Made by a program: the position numbers and the translations under genes. DNA of 64,000 bases, taken from NCBI GenBank assembly GCA_019009955.1, contig CM032228.1, positions 98,956,501 through 99,020,500 of the forward strand, written 5' to 3'. Each line of letters begins with the position of its first letter. Position 1 is the stretch's first letter. Of the stretch, positions 22,392 through 36,810 are shown piece after piece. Origin of the DNA: Riptortus pedestris. Lineage: Eukaryota; Arthropoda; Insecta; Hemiptera; Alydidae. The notes beneath the pieces are model-generated. The model saw nothing but the letters and a program-made list of their open reading frames with translations. It was not told the origin of the DNA and did not search any database.

Positions 22392-22977
22392 CCTGAGTCT
22401 CCCATGAAGTACAGGTAATCTGGCCATTATCTTGTAAATAATCCACTAAATGTCGCTTAGTATATTTTAGAAGAACAATTGAAACTTTGATGATGAACGT
22501 CAATAAGACGAGAATTTAGAGTTAAATTATGATTTCCAAAATTGAATTTTCCTTTACGGTAGTGACTCTAAACGAGAAATGGCTCATGTTGTCTAGGAAG
22601 AGAGCCATGACGATCGAATATAGGGAGGGAATTTTGGGGTCAGTACGATTATTTCCCGTTTAGATGAACATTAACGGTTGTGTTCTACTCCTGATGTGCG
22701 GTACCAATGAGTCGTGCTACCATCAGCTCAAAGTCATAAATGTTTTTAATACTGAATATCAAGTAAAGGAAGATAGAAGTGTGTTTCCAATTGCAAATTT
22801 ACTACAGATGATCTCTTTTATATGAGAGAGTAGCTCGAAACAGAAGAGCATGTGCACAAGCTAAGAATAAGGGAACAGTGGATGATGGAGTAAACTAAGC
22901 AGATGTGCTATGATCGAGTTTTGTAATGATTAAAAAACATATCAAGTAGTGGGTTGGTTCTGCCAGTATCTATATAT
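22391..22977. other. Interval without recognised feature
   Basis: Sequence between the microsatellite and the MITE; nothing supported. Confidence 0.4.
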
Positions 22978-23186
22978 ACTGCTCAAAAATGAATAGGGAT
23001 ATTGGCTGTTTTGTGGTATTTATGGGGCCTAGCATTTTTGTATTTTTTTAATTATAAATATCATTAATATTCATAAGAAATTATTGTCTTTTTACACCAT
23101 AAAAAAGTAATTTAATTAAGGTCGATTTAATTAAAATTAATAGGATAGGAAAAAATAACCAATATCCCTATTCATTTTTGAGCAGT
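22978..23186. mobile_element. Tc1/mariner-type MITE, 209 bp
   Basis: Perfect 28-bp terminal inverted repeats, starting ACTGCTCAAAAATGAATAGG and extending to GATATTGG, bound the unit at 22978 and 23186. It is flanked by TA on both sides (TATATA), fitting a TA target. The interior is AT-rich and noncoding. The ACTGCTCAAAAA start resembles known Tc1/mariner ends, so it likely used that kind of transposase. Confidence 0.8.
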
Positions 23187-24071
23187 ATATATAAACATGA
23201 ATGTTCGTCTGTATGCCCTTTATAGAATCGTAAACGGCCGAACCGAATTTTATGAAACTTGGTATGTATATTACTACTAACCCAACTTAGGTTTTAAGCT
23301 ATATTAATATTCTCAGAGACGAACAGGGGTGGGAGTTATAAAAGAGACCTGAAATTAAAAATAGCGATATTTCGTTTCCTATTGGTTTTTCGGCAAATAT
23401 GCACGCAACAAAAGTTGTTTATTTTGTTATTTAGAGAAAGTTTTATTATATACACTTTGGTCGAATACCGAAGTATAAATGAGTCATACGCTAAAAACTA
23501 TACTGGGAGTCAACAATTTTATATAGCACAAAAGACTCAACCGAACTTAACGAAACTCCGTATGTGATTAGTTATTAACACCTCCCTCATTATGAGCTAT
23601 ATTAAAATTTCGAGGTACGAGCAGGAGTGGGGGTTATAAGGGAGGTCTGAAATATAAAATCGCGATATTTCGTAACCTATTCATTTTTCGGCAAACGTGC
23701 ATTTTTCAAAAGTTGTTTTTTTTTTGTTCTTTAAAGTAACTTTTGTTATATGCACCTTTGCCGTATAATGTAGTATAAATGAGGTATACACGAAAAACAA
23801 TAGAAGGAGTCAACAATGATATAGGACACGAAAGACTATATCGAAATCAACGAAACTCCGTAGTTTTACTATTTTTAAGAACCAAGAGGAGTGGGAGTTG
23901 ATAGGGAGGCATGAAAAATCGTCTTATTTCGTATCCTATTTTTTTTTTGGCGAACGTGCACATGAGGAAAGATGTTTAATTTGGCATTTAGAGTAACTTT
24001 TATTATATACATCTTTATCGTAATTAAGTATTTTAGTTGGAGGCGTAGCATCGCGTGCAGTGTACAGCTAG
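23187..24071 (+). mobile_element. Non-autonomous Helitron, copy B
   Basis: Begins directly after the MITE. It holds GGCCGAACCGAATTTTATG and tandem units containing GCGATATTTCGT (about 23364 and 23661), then more degraded units. It ends in GTGTACAGCTAG|T (CTAG 24068-24071). The terminal hairpin is weak here (GCGTAGCATCGC), so this is a diverged subfamily or older copy. Noncoding. Confidence 0.6.
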
Positions 24072-26303
24072 TACATAACATAATATACAGTAACAGATAC
24101 TGCCGATTGATGCCGTCAATACTGACTGATCGTTGAGTACAAGTGGCAAGGGCTATCAGCGCGATGAGTCCATCCTCAAGCCTGTCGTTCCTTGTACTAG
24201 GTAGGCCCTTCAAATTTCCTGTATTTATATAGTCCTTTAATCAGCTGCTGTTTCTTATCTTCATCTTGAAGTTTGTTGTAATTGTTTACAAACTGCAAGG
24301 GAAAAGCAGTTCCTATCGACGTCATCTTGGGTCCATTCAGGTATGAGGTGTTTGTTCTCATATCATGTTAGGATTTTTATTTTAGATGATATGTCTTTTA
24401 TTTACGATTATAATTTATTTCTCATAAATAAAATAATATATATTATTTTTTTGTTTATTTATTTTTATTATGTAATACAAATGTAATGAACCCATACCAT
24501 ACTCTTCGTCGTTTCATCTGCTAACTGTAGTCCGAATGCCTATCTGGAGGAGTCATCCTTTTCTTTAGTAATGTTCTCAGAGACCTAAACATTGTGCGTG
24601 AACTAGTGTTGCGCTTTTCATTGATGATATCGCCATTGAATGCCTTTTGCTTATGTATTTCCATGTTTTATAATATGTCCAGTCTGCAAGGAACTCTGGG
24701 GACTGAAATTCTGGGAGAAAAATTGTCTAATGTGATTCAGAACCGCCTGTTAGAAAATCAATTGAAGGTTGATATTTTTACTTAATTTATTTACTATTAA
24801 ACACATTGGTTTTAAATTATGCGAGAGCCAAAACTAGAAGCTTGGCAACACATATCATCTATGAATAAATTAATTTCAAAATGTTTCTAAACTCATTGTT
24901 TCAAACAAGATCTGGTTGAGAAGGAATCCGTATAAAGCCTTTAAAAGTCTGGGCTGGAAATTAAATCGTTAAGTCTACTCTTTGGAGATGGATTAAACCT
25001 TGAATCCCTTAAGCTTTTACACTGTAGGAAATAAAAAGACCATCTCATCAGCCGTTGAGAGCTAATGAAGAGCTTAGTTAGCTAATATAATTACTTACCA
25101 CACTTTTAGATTAAATGAAAACAATCTAAAGTTACAGCCACGCCCTACACCTAATCTTCTTATTAACACCCTTATTCATAAGTGTTTTTCTTCTTCATAT
25201 ATTCAGGTCGAATAGCATGCTAACATGTGAATAAATTCCCTTGTCTCAATAAGTTTAAGCAGCATAAGTTGAATCACGATTGCTATGCTCTGAATATCAT
25301 GTCAGGGCGATTCAGAGATGGAACTGAGATGTGGAACTACTGCTCTTACATTTTAGTTCATAATGTGAAATGTGGTGAAGCATGTACAATGTATTTTATA
25401 TGAACTAAATTTTAACATTAATTCACTGTAGGAAATGAATGAATAAGACCCTAATGTGAACCATAATTGGAGTCGATTAGCCAACTAGAAAAATCCTTTC
25501 CTGTTTATAAAAATTATTTATGGTTTTGGACTGTAGACATTTTCTCCCAATTCATCTTAACTGGTTTATAGTTGGACAGAATCGCTCTTTTATTTCATGA
25601 TAATGACTACAGAAATTTCATTCAGAAAAAAAGCTATGTTCACGCCAGTTAAGGTTGAAATATGTAAGTGGAAACACAGCACAAACAAATGACCTAAAAT
25701 AAAGCGGACAAGCTTCGTCATAACAATTACTGTAATTTAGAGCGAGAAGGAGATCTAGCGAAAATTTCCAATAAAAACATCCGTATGGACATGGGTCCGA
25801 TTATACTCGTTTTAGTGACCCCAGTACTTGTAATATATGAAATATTTGATGTGTTTTATCAATTTAAGGAGCCATATCTCTAGAATTATTGAAATATCGG
25901 ATGTCTGATTTCGACATCTAAATAAGGACTCAATTTTCGTTAAAATTATTCTATATGCATTCCATATGACACCATAAATAGGACACTAAGTGTTTTTATA
26001 AGATATATGTAACTAAATTTATCTACATACATTTTTCCTTTATTGCATATTCTTTTAAGAAATTATTATATAAATAAATATCAGAAATATTTGTATGACC
26101 TATATGCTTCATATTCATGCCACTTGATTAATGTGACAGTCAATGAGCATTGCACATAACAATGAGTGTCGAATTAAAATGCATTTTCGTATTATATTTT
26201 TACATTAAACGTCTATTTTCTACTTTATTTTTTGTGCTTGAAAAATCTTGATTTAAAATTGTCTACACCTTTTATATGTTATTAGATAATATTCTGATGG
26301 CAT
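24072..26303. other. Long AT-rich interval, nothing recognised
   Basis: Short open frames (for example 24594-24785) have no recognisable motif. No known repeat end found. Confidence 0.5.
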
Positions 26304-27198
26304 TTAACACTCCAATACACGCGCGTCATCTGTTTGATCACCAGTTCTGTTTTTTCGTCATAAGTTTGATGGAGGGAGGAGAGCCTGGTCCCCCGTCCTA
26401 GTATTCCTCAAGCTCGCCTAGCTCGACAGGTCAGTTGAATTCATCAGAGATCAGTTGATTATGCGAGTGCAGTTCAGCAATTGGCAACCCACCATGACCT
26501 CACGTCTTCGAGAACTCCTTCCCAATGATCAAATACCACCACGAGCTTCAAGCAACTCAGCAGCTACTGATGCTGGTGGACGCCAGCGCTGTGGTTTTGG
26601 CATGGAAAACGATACACGAAATATTCTTGCAAGGAATGTGGGCAATATTTATGTCTGCAACACTGTGCCTTTTCTTTTGCTGATGGATGTAACGTGGGTG
26701 TGGGTAATGAAAGTGATTCAGAGTGAAACTTAAGTTTAATTTTTTAAAAGCAAAGGTTTTAGGTTTTTTTAGTATTTTGTTTTGTTGGTCATTTCCATTT
26801 GTTTGAGTAACTTTCCAAGTTCTAGAAATGAGGCTCAATTGTCAATGTGTTCATACATTTTTCATTATTATTATGTTCTCTGAAACTATCTTACAAGACT
26901 GATAAGAGTTGTGTTCCTAGGTTTACCTTTTGCAAGCCAGTATTAAGGAATAAAATTGAAACTAAGCTACCGTGGCAACTGTGTTACAAAAATTTAACAT
27001 TTTTGAAGATTTATATACAGATAATTTTTTTCAAATACAAATTTATGAACATTTTCATTTATCTATGCACCATTATTCCTGCAAAATTGCGAAAAAACAA
27101 TTATATTATTCACTTTTGACAAATAAGTGAACAGTCATCTGACAGATGACACGCGTGTATTTATGTCTCACTAGGGGGCGCGTGTATTGGAGTGTTAA
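26304..27198 (+). mobile_element. piggyBac-type derivative, copy 1
   Basis: The element (26308-27194, 887 bp) has terminal repeats starting CACTCCAATACACGCG and is flanked on both sides by TTAA (26304-26307 and 27195-27198), the invariant piggyBac target. Its interior aligns with copy 2 at 57715-58798 but lacks about 190 bp upstream of the exon. Only the C-terminal transposase exon remains, so it cannot move without a transposase supplied in trans. Confidence 0.8.
26455..26733 (+). pseudogene. piggyBac transposase C-terminal exon, frameshifted
   Basis: The start of the frame matches copy 2 (TSRLRELLPNDQIPPRASSN). After RCGFGMEN, however, an indel in an A-run shifts the frame, so the cysteine/histidine ligands of the zinc-binding domain are lost in this copy although their codons are still visible in another frame. 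The DNA-binding C-terminus is therefore broken. Confidence 0.7.
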
Positions 27199-29027
<1,829 letters not shown>

Positions 29028-29707
29028 TGTGGTTGTTTCCATCTATCTTTGACTTTTGTTGAGTAGCCACTAAATGAATTAATAATTTTTTGAAGTTGCA
29101 AAGAATCCACCTCCCCTAAAGGCTTCATTTCTCAATCTTTTGGCAAACCACTCTCAGGATGGTACGAGGATTGCATTCTTTAAGGAAATCTTTTACATCC
29201 AGCTCATGAAGGAGTAGTCCTGCATGGGGGCGTAGGCCTACATGTGGTCACATTGCTTTTAATTTCATTTTTAGCAAGAGGCTTTTGCTATAACGACAAT
29301 ATGAAAAAAAACCGTCAGATTCCAATCAATCAAGGTCTTCGTTTCAAAGAAGCAACGAGTTCATTAAAATTAAAAGTTTTATTTTATTTTTCGGTAATGA
29401 GAATAGCAGCTTGTTGCAGTATTCTCTATGATCTATCAGCAATAACTTGGAACCTAAATTGGTGTCACTAACTTTCCGGTATCTCCGACTACTAAAGAAG
29501 TTAAAAATGATTCAGGAATTTCCGTTTACGTATCAGGTTTCGATTAAAGTCATATATAACAATAACGGCAGTAATGGTACTATTACTGCTAACCTGTTTG
29601 AACAAAAAAACTGACTGTTACAATCTGTCTTGATACATTTCCAAATACTAGATTATGTTAAAGGAGAAGTATGTAAGGAACGGGGAAAAATTCGTTAGGT
29701 ATTATAT
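29028..29707. other. Interval without recognised feature
   Basis: The open frame at 29244-29471 has no recognisable motif. Confidence 0.4.
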
Positions 29708-30245
29708 ATAGATTTCTCACGTGTGCCACGTATTTGCATTTATCTCAAAACCAAATGATTTAATGAGAACAATATTTGGTATTTAAGCTTCAAATAAAGT
29801 ACTTCATAACATAATAGAATATTGTTAATATGAGATTAAGACCGAAAACTAAAAAATGCAGAAACCTCAGTTATCAATCAAGTTATGAACAAATGTACAT
29901 AACAATATTTATAGAATATTACATTTTCAATAAGATTGGTATAATAAGAATATTACAATTTTTCGATCCAACGCATAATAACGGAGATATTAGGGATTTA
30001 CGAAATTCTCCCCCTCTAAAGGCCCCCTCCCCCTGGTTAGATTTCAGCAGTTAACGAACTTGATCTTTCTTTTTGTATAAAACGATTATATATCAAGTTT
30101 GGTATCGATAAGATAAAAATTGCGATCGCTAGAGCGTTAACAGACAAATATATATATATATATATATATACAATTTTGAACGGATCTCATTTTCGTCATC
30201 TCTTGGGTAGGATTGATGGACATTTGAAGAACAATTTCGAAAAAG
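29708..30245 (+). mobile_element. Family P element lacking both termini (P9)
   Basis: Begins at AGATTTCTCACGTG and contains the typical middle (TTTTTCGATCCAACGCATAA, GATTTCAGCAGTTAACGAAC), GCGATCGCTAGAGCGTTAAC, the (TA)n core and TGGGTAGGATTGATGGAC. The first 5' hairpin and the terminal palindrome are absent. Confidence 0.75.
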
Positions 30246-30559
30246 GGAATTTTTTCTGTTAATTGAAATATTTATTATCAAGTCAGAGAGAACCTAGAAA
30301 GAGGAATATTTTTATGCTGAGATTATAAACTAAATCACTACCTCAAATTTCATTATAAACCAAAATATTTGATTGTTAATATTACTATTATTCCTTCAAA
30401 AGGCTCAACGTAAAAGTGCAATTAAAATCAATCGTATTTGCTTAATCTCCGTATGTCTTCATGGACTAGATTTTTCGAGAGCAACGTCATAAGCAAGACC
30501 TTCATGAGGTTTCCGAACCTTTAAAGCATGCGCGCAAGTACATACGTTAACTCATTTAA
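30246..30559. other. Interval without recognised feature
   Basis: AT-rich, nothing supported. Confidence 0.4.
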
Positions 30560-30788
30560 ATATTATTATTATTATTATTTATTAACGTCCACTTTTTGCA
30601 ACTCAGGCAAATTGGGACGGGTTATCTACAGATGACTACCCTTTTCTAGCCAGGGTGGGACTTTAGATGTTATTTAATGAATTTCGTCACTAAATAAATT
30701 CCTGTTGACCTGGCGGGAATCGAACTCGCCACTCTAGGTTTACCATGTGAGATTAACGTCAACGCTTTAACTCTTATATTGCCTCTAC
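30560..30788 (-). mobile_element. tRNA-derived SINE, near full length
   Basis: On the minus strand the tRNA-like head is followed by GAGTTCGATTCCCGCC, the body and AAAAGTGGACGTTAATAAAT, ending in an (AAT)n tail. The B box is perfect in this copy, making it the best example of the tRNA relationship. Confidence 0.8.
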
Positions 30789-32879
30789 TAGTAAAAATTA
30801 TGCCAGGTATTAATGGCGATAATATGACAGGTGATTTGAATGTAGATATTCAACTCGAAGTGATACTAATAGCTATGGAATGAGAGTTAGATGAGCAGAG
30901 ATGAGAAAAAAGTCAAAAAGCACAACTCCATTTCATTTTATGCAAACCTCTCTACTTGATTAAGCTCTAATTAAATAGTGAAGCCAGAGTGGACGTCTAC
31001 TCCAATCCTTGTCAATGAACCTCTTAATGCAAATACTTTTACATTTTTTTTTTTTAGTCATTCAGCTATTTTTTTGTTCCATTCATTGTTCCATTTTACA
31101 ATCGAATATAAGTTTTGAATGTTTACGAGGTAATTATCTAAAAAGATTTTTAATTAGCATCACCAGTTTTTTTTGGAGTGACATAGATGAGCTGTAACGT
31201 TGATAATGACTAATTAAAAGTTAGTTTTGCTTTATTTATTCGCTCAATATGAAATTAAAGACACTACAATCTTGTTTTTTTTTCTATTATGCTACAGTAC
31301 GTACTTCTGTGGTAAAAAAATATTACGCTAATTAATCTTGTATTAATCACCACGAGGACAACCTTTTTATCCCTTAAGCAAACCTGCTTGATTTTAATAC
31401 TGATTTCTTGTCCTTGGCCTTCTATTGCGCATTTCCAACTATTTTCTTTCCTTCACTCACAAATAAAAGAAAAAAAGTATCATGAACTAATTTTATAGTA
31501 GAGTTATTATTTTTGTATATTTTATTGTTTAAGTTTTAATCCTTTCTAAAGAACTAGCTTAAAATAAAAAGTGTTCATCAGGAACGTTTTAAAAACTCTC
31601 AACCCTAACTCCTATTCTTGATATTTTCACTAAACTATACTATAGCAATGAAGGTCTCATGTCCAACTGAAACTTGAATAATGTTTTTACTTAAGGAGTA
31701 TTAAAGAATTATGAAGTGAAGACGGTATTGAAATCCATTCCGTCATATGGAATAACTGTTAATCTTACACAGATATATTATAATTGCTTAGTTATGACCT
31801 GTTTTTTGTACGCAATCCATATGATTGAAATTCAATGGCAGACATTCGATGGAGGTTGGGTCATGATTAATCACGATCCACAAGTAATGACAGTTGGACC
31901 TAGGCTGTGACTAAGTTTTCAAAATCGCCGGATCCTTGCTGCTAACCATTTTAATAATTTTAGTTACTTTTCATTTTACTAGGTTTTCGTGAATATTATG
32001 TTCCAATACAAATGATTTATATTGACGGCATTTCGATTTTTTCAGAGAATTAAAGGAAAATATTAGGTAATAATTGGATTACTTAAACAAGGAATAAACT
32101 TCAACTTAATTGAGTTTTTCTTCTTTAAGTATTTCATTATTAATACAGCTATTTTATAAAGCATAAAGGCCTTAAAGTTTTTCAAGAATTCCCTTAGCAT
32201 TTAAGCTAACCCCAGCATTTTATTTTATAATTTTCCCCTCTAAGCCTGAAAATCACCCTCTGGAAGCCAACTGTCACACGATAACCCTCTTTTCTTTAAC
32301 CTGTTTTTTTTTTGCTATGAACCACTTTATAAAAACTTTCATTATGACTGATTCCTCCATTTTAGATTTTTTACCATAAATGAAATTTCATGCAATGGCT
32401 TATTATTATTTTTTTCACGTACGGAACTAAATGATTGAGAAACGAGTATATGCTACTTTTAATTGTCGATTATATTGACTTAAAAAGTGTATTTTTAGTA
32501 TGAAATTACACATCACCTATTGGGAAGATGAACGACTGGTACATCGACATGATTCATTAGATAACCTTTTTTGGAGAACGGGCAGTGCCATGAATAATAT
32601 GAGCGGTTAGGGTGCGGCACTGCGAATACGGCAGTGGAATTATTTCACATGTTTATTGAGGCAGTTGCTTAAAGTGAGAATAAAATGAGTAGACGGCTGA
32701 AAGCAACAAAGAACATATAACATGCTTATAATTCATATTAGTGTAAACATGCGTATAAGAGCTGTAGGACATTAGGTTTTTAATAAGATTGATTATGTAT
32801 ATTCTTTATACATGATTATATTTTTTTATCGGTTCAAAATAACACAAAATGTGAACGACCTCTTTTTTAAATCCATTGC
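30789..32879. other. Long AT-rich interval, nothing recognised
   Basis: Homopolymer T-runs and short frames only. No supported feature. Confidence 0.5.
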
Positions 32880-33000
32880 CAGTCGAATTACAGTAATTAA
32901 CGAACATGGTCTTTCATTTTCATGAAACAATTACATATCGAGTTTGGAAAATATCTTACAAATATTACGCCTGCTGGAGCGTTACCGGATACACGCACAC
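32880..33000 (+). mobile_element. Family P fragment, degraded
   Basis: Matches the family P middle in diverged form: GTAATTAACGAACATGGTCT, ATATCGAGTTTGG and GCTGGAGCGTTACC. Termini are missing. Confidence 0.5.
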
Positions 33001-33062
33001 ACATTATATATCACGATTAACCTCCTAATCAGTCCTCAAGTTTATTAAGACAAGGAAACACA

Positions 33063-33200
33063 CTATTTATTATTTTTATTATTTATTAATGTTCGCTTTT
33101 TTAGCCAAGGTGGGTCTAGGGAATTTATTTAACGAGTCCGTCACTAAATAAATTACGATTTCCAGGTAGGACTTAAACTCGCCACTCTAGGTTTATTATG
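33063..33200 (-). mobile_element. SINE, degraded copy
   Basis: The minus strand carries CTAGAGTGGCGAGTTTAAG, the body ATTTATTTAGTGACGGAC and a short tail; a block between body and tail is deleted. Confidence 0.6.
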
Positions 33201-33629
33201 AATACACTAGTTCATTTTAATTTTCTTTTTCATTGGAATTTTGAAGCTGGTGAGCTTTAACTAATATTTATTTTTATATAAAAGTTTATTTATAACTCTT
33301 ATATTGTTTTTTTCGAAATAGAAATTTGTCATATTACTTGGATCTTTAGTCTATAATGTTATAGGAAGTCAGCCATCTTCTTCGGGAGTACTTTTCTCGT
33401 TCCAAATAGGAACCCATCGCCGATACAGATTTGAACCTGGAATTTGTCTTGTATTAACCAACAGCTAGATTCGCAAATCATCTTTTTTTTCTGATGGACG
33501 TCCATTGTACCTGTTTTGAACCTTAATTTTTTCATTAAATATATATCATGATTTGGTTTTCTTATTAATTGTTATAATATCAGCACATCTTTCAGAAACA
33601 TCTTCTGATAAACTGCTAATCACTAGATA
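33201..33629. other. Interval without recognised feature
   Basis: AT-rich, nothing supported. Confidence 0.4.
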
Positions 33630-33990
33630 TATATCCCAGTCGGGGTGATATTTTTCCCCAATGACAAGAATCTAGGACATGAGGGAGGGTTTCGCATTCA
33701 CTGCAATGTTTGCAGTGGGTTGTTCCTTGATTCCTGCTTGGGTTCACACGTGATGGCACTAAATTTCCATGTAGCATCACACCATTGGTACATTCAGAGC
33801 AAGATTCGCCTTTTTATTACACATCCAAAAATTACTTCCGCTAAATGTTTCAGCTCCGTTTCCTTTCGTAAGGATGACCATTCAATGAATGATTTGTGGC
33901 GCTAGTCGTTCCGCAATCGTCGAAGGATACATCTTTATATATTGTCACATTCAAAGCTTGGAGACATTTCCCTATTTCGTCCTCAAAACC
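33630..33990 (-). pseudogene. R2-like retrotransposon fragment, thumb to CCHC finger
   Basis: The minus strand reads, in shifting frames, EIGKCLQALNVTIYKDVSFD, then NKKANLALNVP, then CKHCSECETLPHVLDSC followed by HWGK. The last is the C-X2-C-X7-H-X4-C knuckle of R2-group proteins, equivalent to the one near 8740-8795 in the intact element. It therefore covers the region before the endonuclease, of the lineage seen at 140-527 and 10078-10380. A family P copy is inserted at its upstream side (33996). Confidence 0.65.
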
Positions 33991-33995
33991 CCGTT

Positions 33996-34117
33996 TTAGC
34001 AGATTTCCCGGGAAATCAGCTATTGAGGTTGTACTCATGACGGAATTTCCGAAATTTTTCTTCAAATGCCCATCGATCCTACCTAGTAGATGACAAAAAT
34101 AAAGTCCGTTTAAAACT

Positions 34118-34177
<60 letters not shown>

Positions 34178-34834
34178 CTGTTACCGCTCTAGCGGTCGCA
34201 ATTTTTGTTTGATCGGTACCAAACTCGATATTTAGTCGTTTTATGTAAAAAGAAAGATCAAGTTCGTTAACGTCTGAAATCGGACCAGTGGGAGGGGGGG
34301 GGGTTTAGAGGGGAGGATTTTCGAAAATTCGAAATATCTCCATTACTATACGTCGGATCGAAAAATTGTACATAACTATAAATATTGTCATATACATTTA
34401 TTCTCTATCTTGAATATTAACCGAGATATTTGTATTTTTATGAAGTCTGTGGTCGGGTATAGTTCGGATTAGGTCGGCCATTTCCGTCAGTACTCGGCTT
34501 AGGTGGAAGCTTCTTCTAACCTTACCTGTCGTTTCTAACCTTACCTTACCTTCGTTACTTTGTGAGATTTATGCAAATACGTTCTGTTCATCCGCCCCCC
34601 CCCCTTCTTTAGTTCTTGGACTACTAAAATTTGAGTTATTAAAATATAAATTATTCTTACAATTCAGAAGCCGTTTCAGTTGGGAATTGATTTTAATTAA
34701 CTGAAAGATTTCTCATTGCCGTTTGTATTTGATCATGGTGGTATTGTGCTACCAGTATGCAGATTTCTCTATTGTAAACTTCACATGGGAAATCTGCTTA
34801 GTTTACGCAGCCCCTGCGTGACGGACTTTTTTTT
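33996..34834 (-). mobile_element. Family P element, complete long copy (P2)
   Basis: About 840 bp with both ends. On the minus strand it starts GTCCGTCACGCAGGGG and ends with a shortened palindrome GATTTCCCGGGAAATC and TGCTAAAA. It contains the GGTAAGG body of P1 plus an extra block (about 34220-34440) found in the other subtype, so it links the two subtypes. Just outside its 5' end, AAAAAAAGTCC is repeated. Inserted in the R2-like fragment. Confidence 0.8.
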
Positions 34835-34927
34835 AACAAAAAAGGACTTTTTTTTTTTTATCTAATACACAGGTATTAACACAAAGTATTACAAAATTAT
34901 GAAATTTTGGTACAAACTTGATGGCAG

Positions 34928-35167
34928 TCACCCTTCAGTCGTTGTTTCTAAATTATAATGTGTGGCTCCATTTGACATGGGAAGACAGGCATGTTGTTTT
35001 CTTAAAAGTTGTTGAAGATGTACTGAACTAGGAGCAACCTCCAATCCCCTGTGGATTTGGCTGTTCCTAACAAACCAGGGAGCATTCGCCGCTATTCGAA
35101 GTACTTTGCTCTGGAAGGACTGGAGTCCCTTTTTGTGTGTGTTGCTGTTGCTCAGCCAGACTGGGCA
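34928..35167 (-). pseudogene. LINE fragment, Jockey-like post-RT region
   Basis: An open minus-strand stretch of about 79 codons contains CPVWLSNS, LQSFQSKVLRIAANAPWFVR and NSQIHRGLEVAP. The pattern LQ..Q.K.LR.I..APW.VRN..IH..L is the conserved region just after the reverse transcriptase in Jockey-group LINEs. The polymerase itself and any 3' tail are not recognisable nearby. Probably a truncated relic. Confidence 0.65.
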
Positions 35168-35689
35168 TGTTTATATTAATATAGGGAGTGTTTTGTAAAT
35201 TAGTGTTGCGCAAGTTAGTTTGACTGGTGCTTTTTTGTTTATTAAAGGGCATATTTCTGCAAGTCGTGTGTGTGCTTGTTGCAATTTAACGTGGATTTTT
35301 TTGAACACAGATATTTGTATTCTTCTGAAGTGTTGTGCATGTATTCGTGTTCTGGAAAAAGGCTTCGCAATGAGCATTGATTAGAACCGAATCTCAATCA
35401 TTGCTTGTGGAGTTCAAATGCTCTAACAGCTTAAAAATAAAAACTGTGAAGGAGGTTGACTTGTGACTAAACTTGACGTAAATGCGGCCGACTTCCAAAA
35501 CTGCCAAAGATAATAAACTATTGTTACTGGAAAACAAACTAATTAATTACTGGATTATTAGCGTACAATATACACATTTGAGACACTTCCATACTCGACG
35601 TACACATGCCTAAATATAAAACGATGTATACTATTACATGTTCATATTAAATTAACAGCCGTTTTATGCAATCAAGGCTTTTCGGGACT
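35168..35689. other. Interval without recognised feature
   Basis: May include decayed upstream sequence of the LINE fragment, but no motif is readable. Confidence 0.35.
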
Positions 35690-35815
35690 AGCTGTTACCA
35701 TATTTATTACCCATTCATAGCCAGGGTGTGACTACAAATGTTAATAAGAAAGTCATTTCATTCTATTTACCTATTTATTTATTTCGCCTTTGCCCAAGCG
35801 GGAATTGGATCCAAA
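35690..35815 (-). mobile_element. SINE fragment, degraded
   Basis: The minus strand reads CAATTCCCGCTTGGGCAAAG, a body with long gaps and AGGTGTGACTAC-like remnants. The match is imperfect. Confidence 0.45.
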
Positions 35816-36718
35816 CTCAAGAAGCTTGACTTCCAACTTGAACATTCAAAATGATAACTATGAAAATGGCTTATATAAAGTGTGGTTTATATTTCCATGG
35901 AAGGAGAGAGAACCCATTAATGCAAGAAACCGGTTTTCTAAGCAAAGCCGCAGCACCTGATGGATACGATAAAAGCGTTAACGGCTCCGTTAATAAGGTA
36001 TAAACTGACATTCTTTTGCCTTTCAAAAGCAGTTGACACTTTAGTGAATGTAGAGAATACGTAAGCAAAATAGAGTGCTCCGTCATCGCTAACTGACGAG
36101 ATATATGTAATGAACGAGCTCCTATTATGGCCTTCAAAAGATCTTCAGTGATTAGTCAAATTTATCTTTGCCAAGGTGCTGATGTGAAAATGACTGCCAC
36201 TGAACAGCCTTCATGTTATGGCTGAATAATTTACGCTGATATTGAAGCAAACATTCAGTAAAATTTGCAATCCATCATTAATTTCTAAGAATGTGACTGT
36301 ATTAAAAATTAATCAATGAATAACTAATTATTAAGCCTAGCAAATAGACAGTCCAACAGCTTGTGTCTAAGCACTGATGGTTCCTAAAAAAGTACTTATT
36401 TGTTATTCGTTATTTTTTACTGCTTACAATAATTGTAATTTTTATCATTACGTAGGATAATTATTTGAGAGAGTCAATCAAATAGATTCAACAGGTGTAT
36501 AATTTATATTTGGTGGAACTAGATAGGTTTGCTCAGCATCAATATCAAGTCTAATTAATTTTGTTACGAAGTAGAACAAGTAATGTTCATTGGCAAGAAT
36601 GCTTTCTGAAGCCGTAAATAAGGAAGGCTGTCACACCAAGTCTTCTCTAATCCCTAAATGGGATATTGGCACCATCAAGACATGATGGGTCGATAATAAT
36701 CACATGAGCCATGGGATT
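35816..36718. other. Interval without recognised feature
   Basis: The minus-strand frame 35871-36137 has no recognisable domain. Confidence 0.4.
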
Positions 36719-36725
36719 TTATGAG

Positions 36726-36726
<1 letters not shown>

Positions 36727-36804
<78 letters not shown>
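36727..36804. repeat. (AC)n(TA)n microsatellite at Helitron C 5' border
   Basis: An AC run (to about 36762) passes into a TA run that touches the Helitron 5' side. Confidence 0.9.

Positions 36805-36810
<6 letters not shown>

Noticed and set aside
30700..30788. tRNA gene
   Set aside because: B box and partial tRNA shape are present, but the sequence continues into the SINE body and recurs in many copies.
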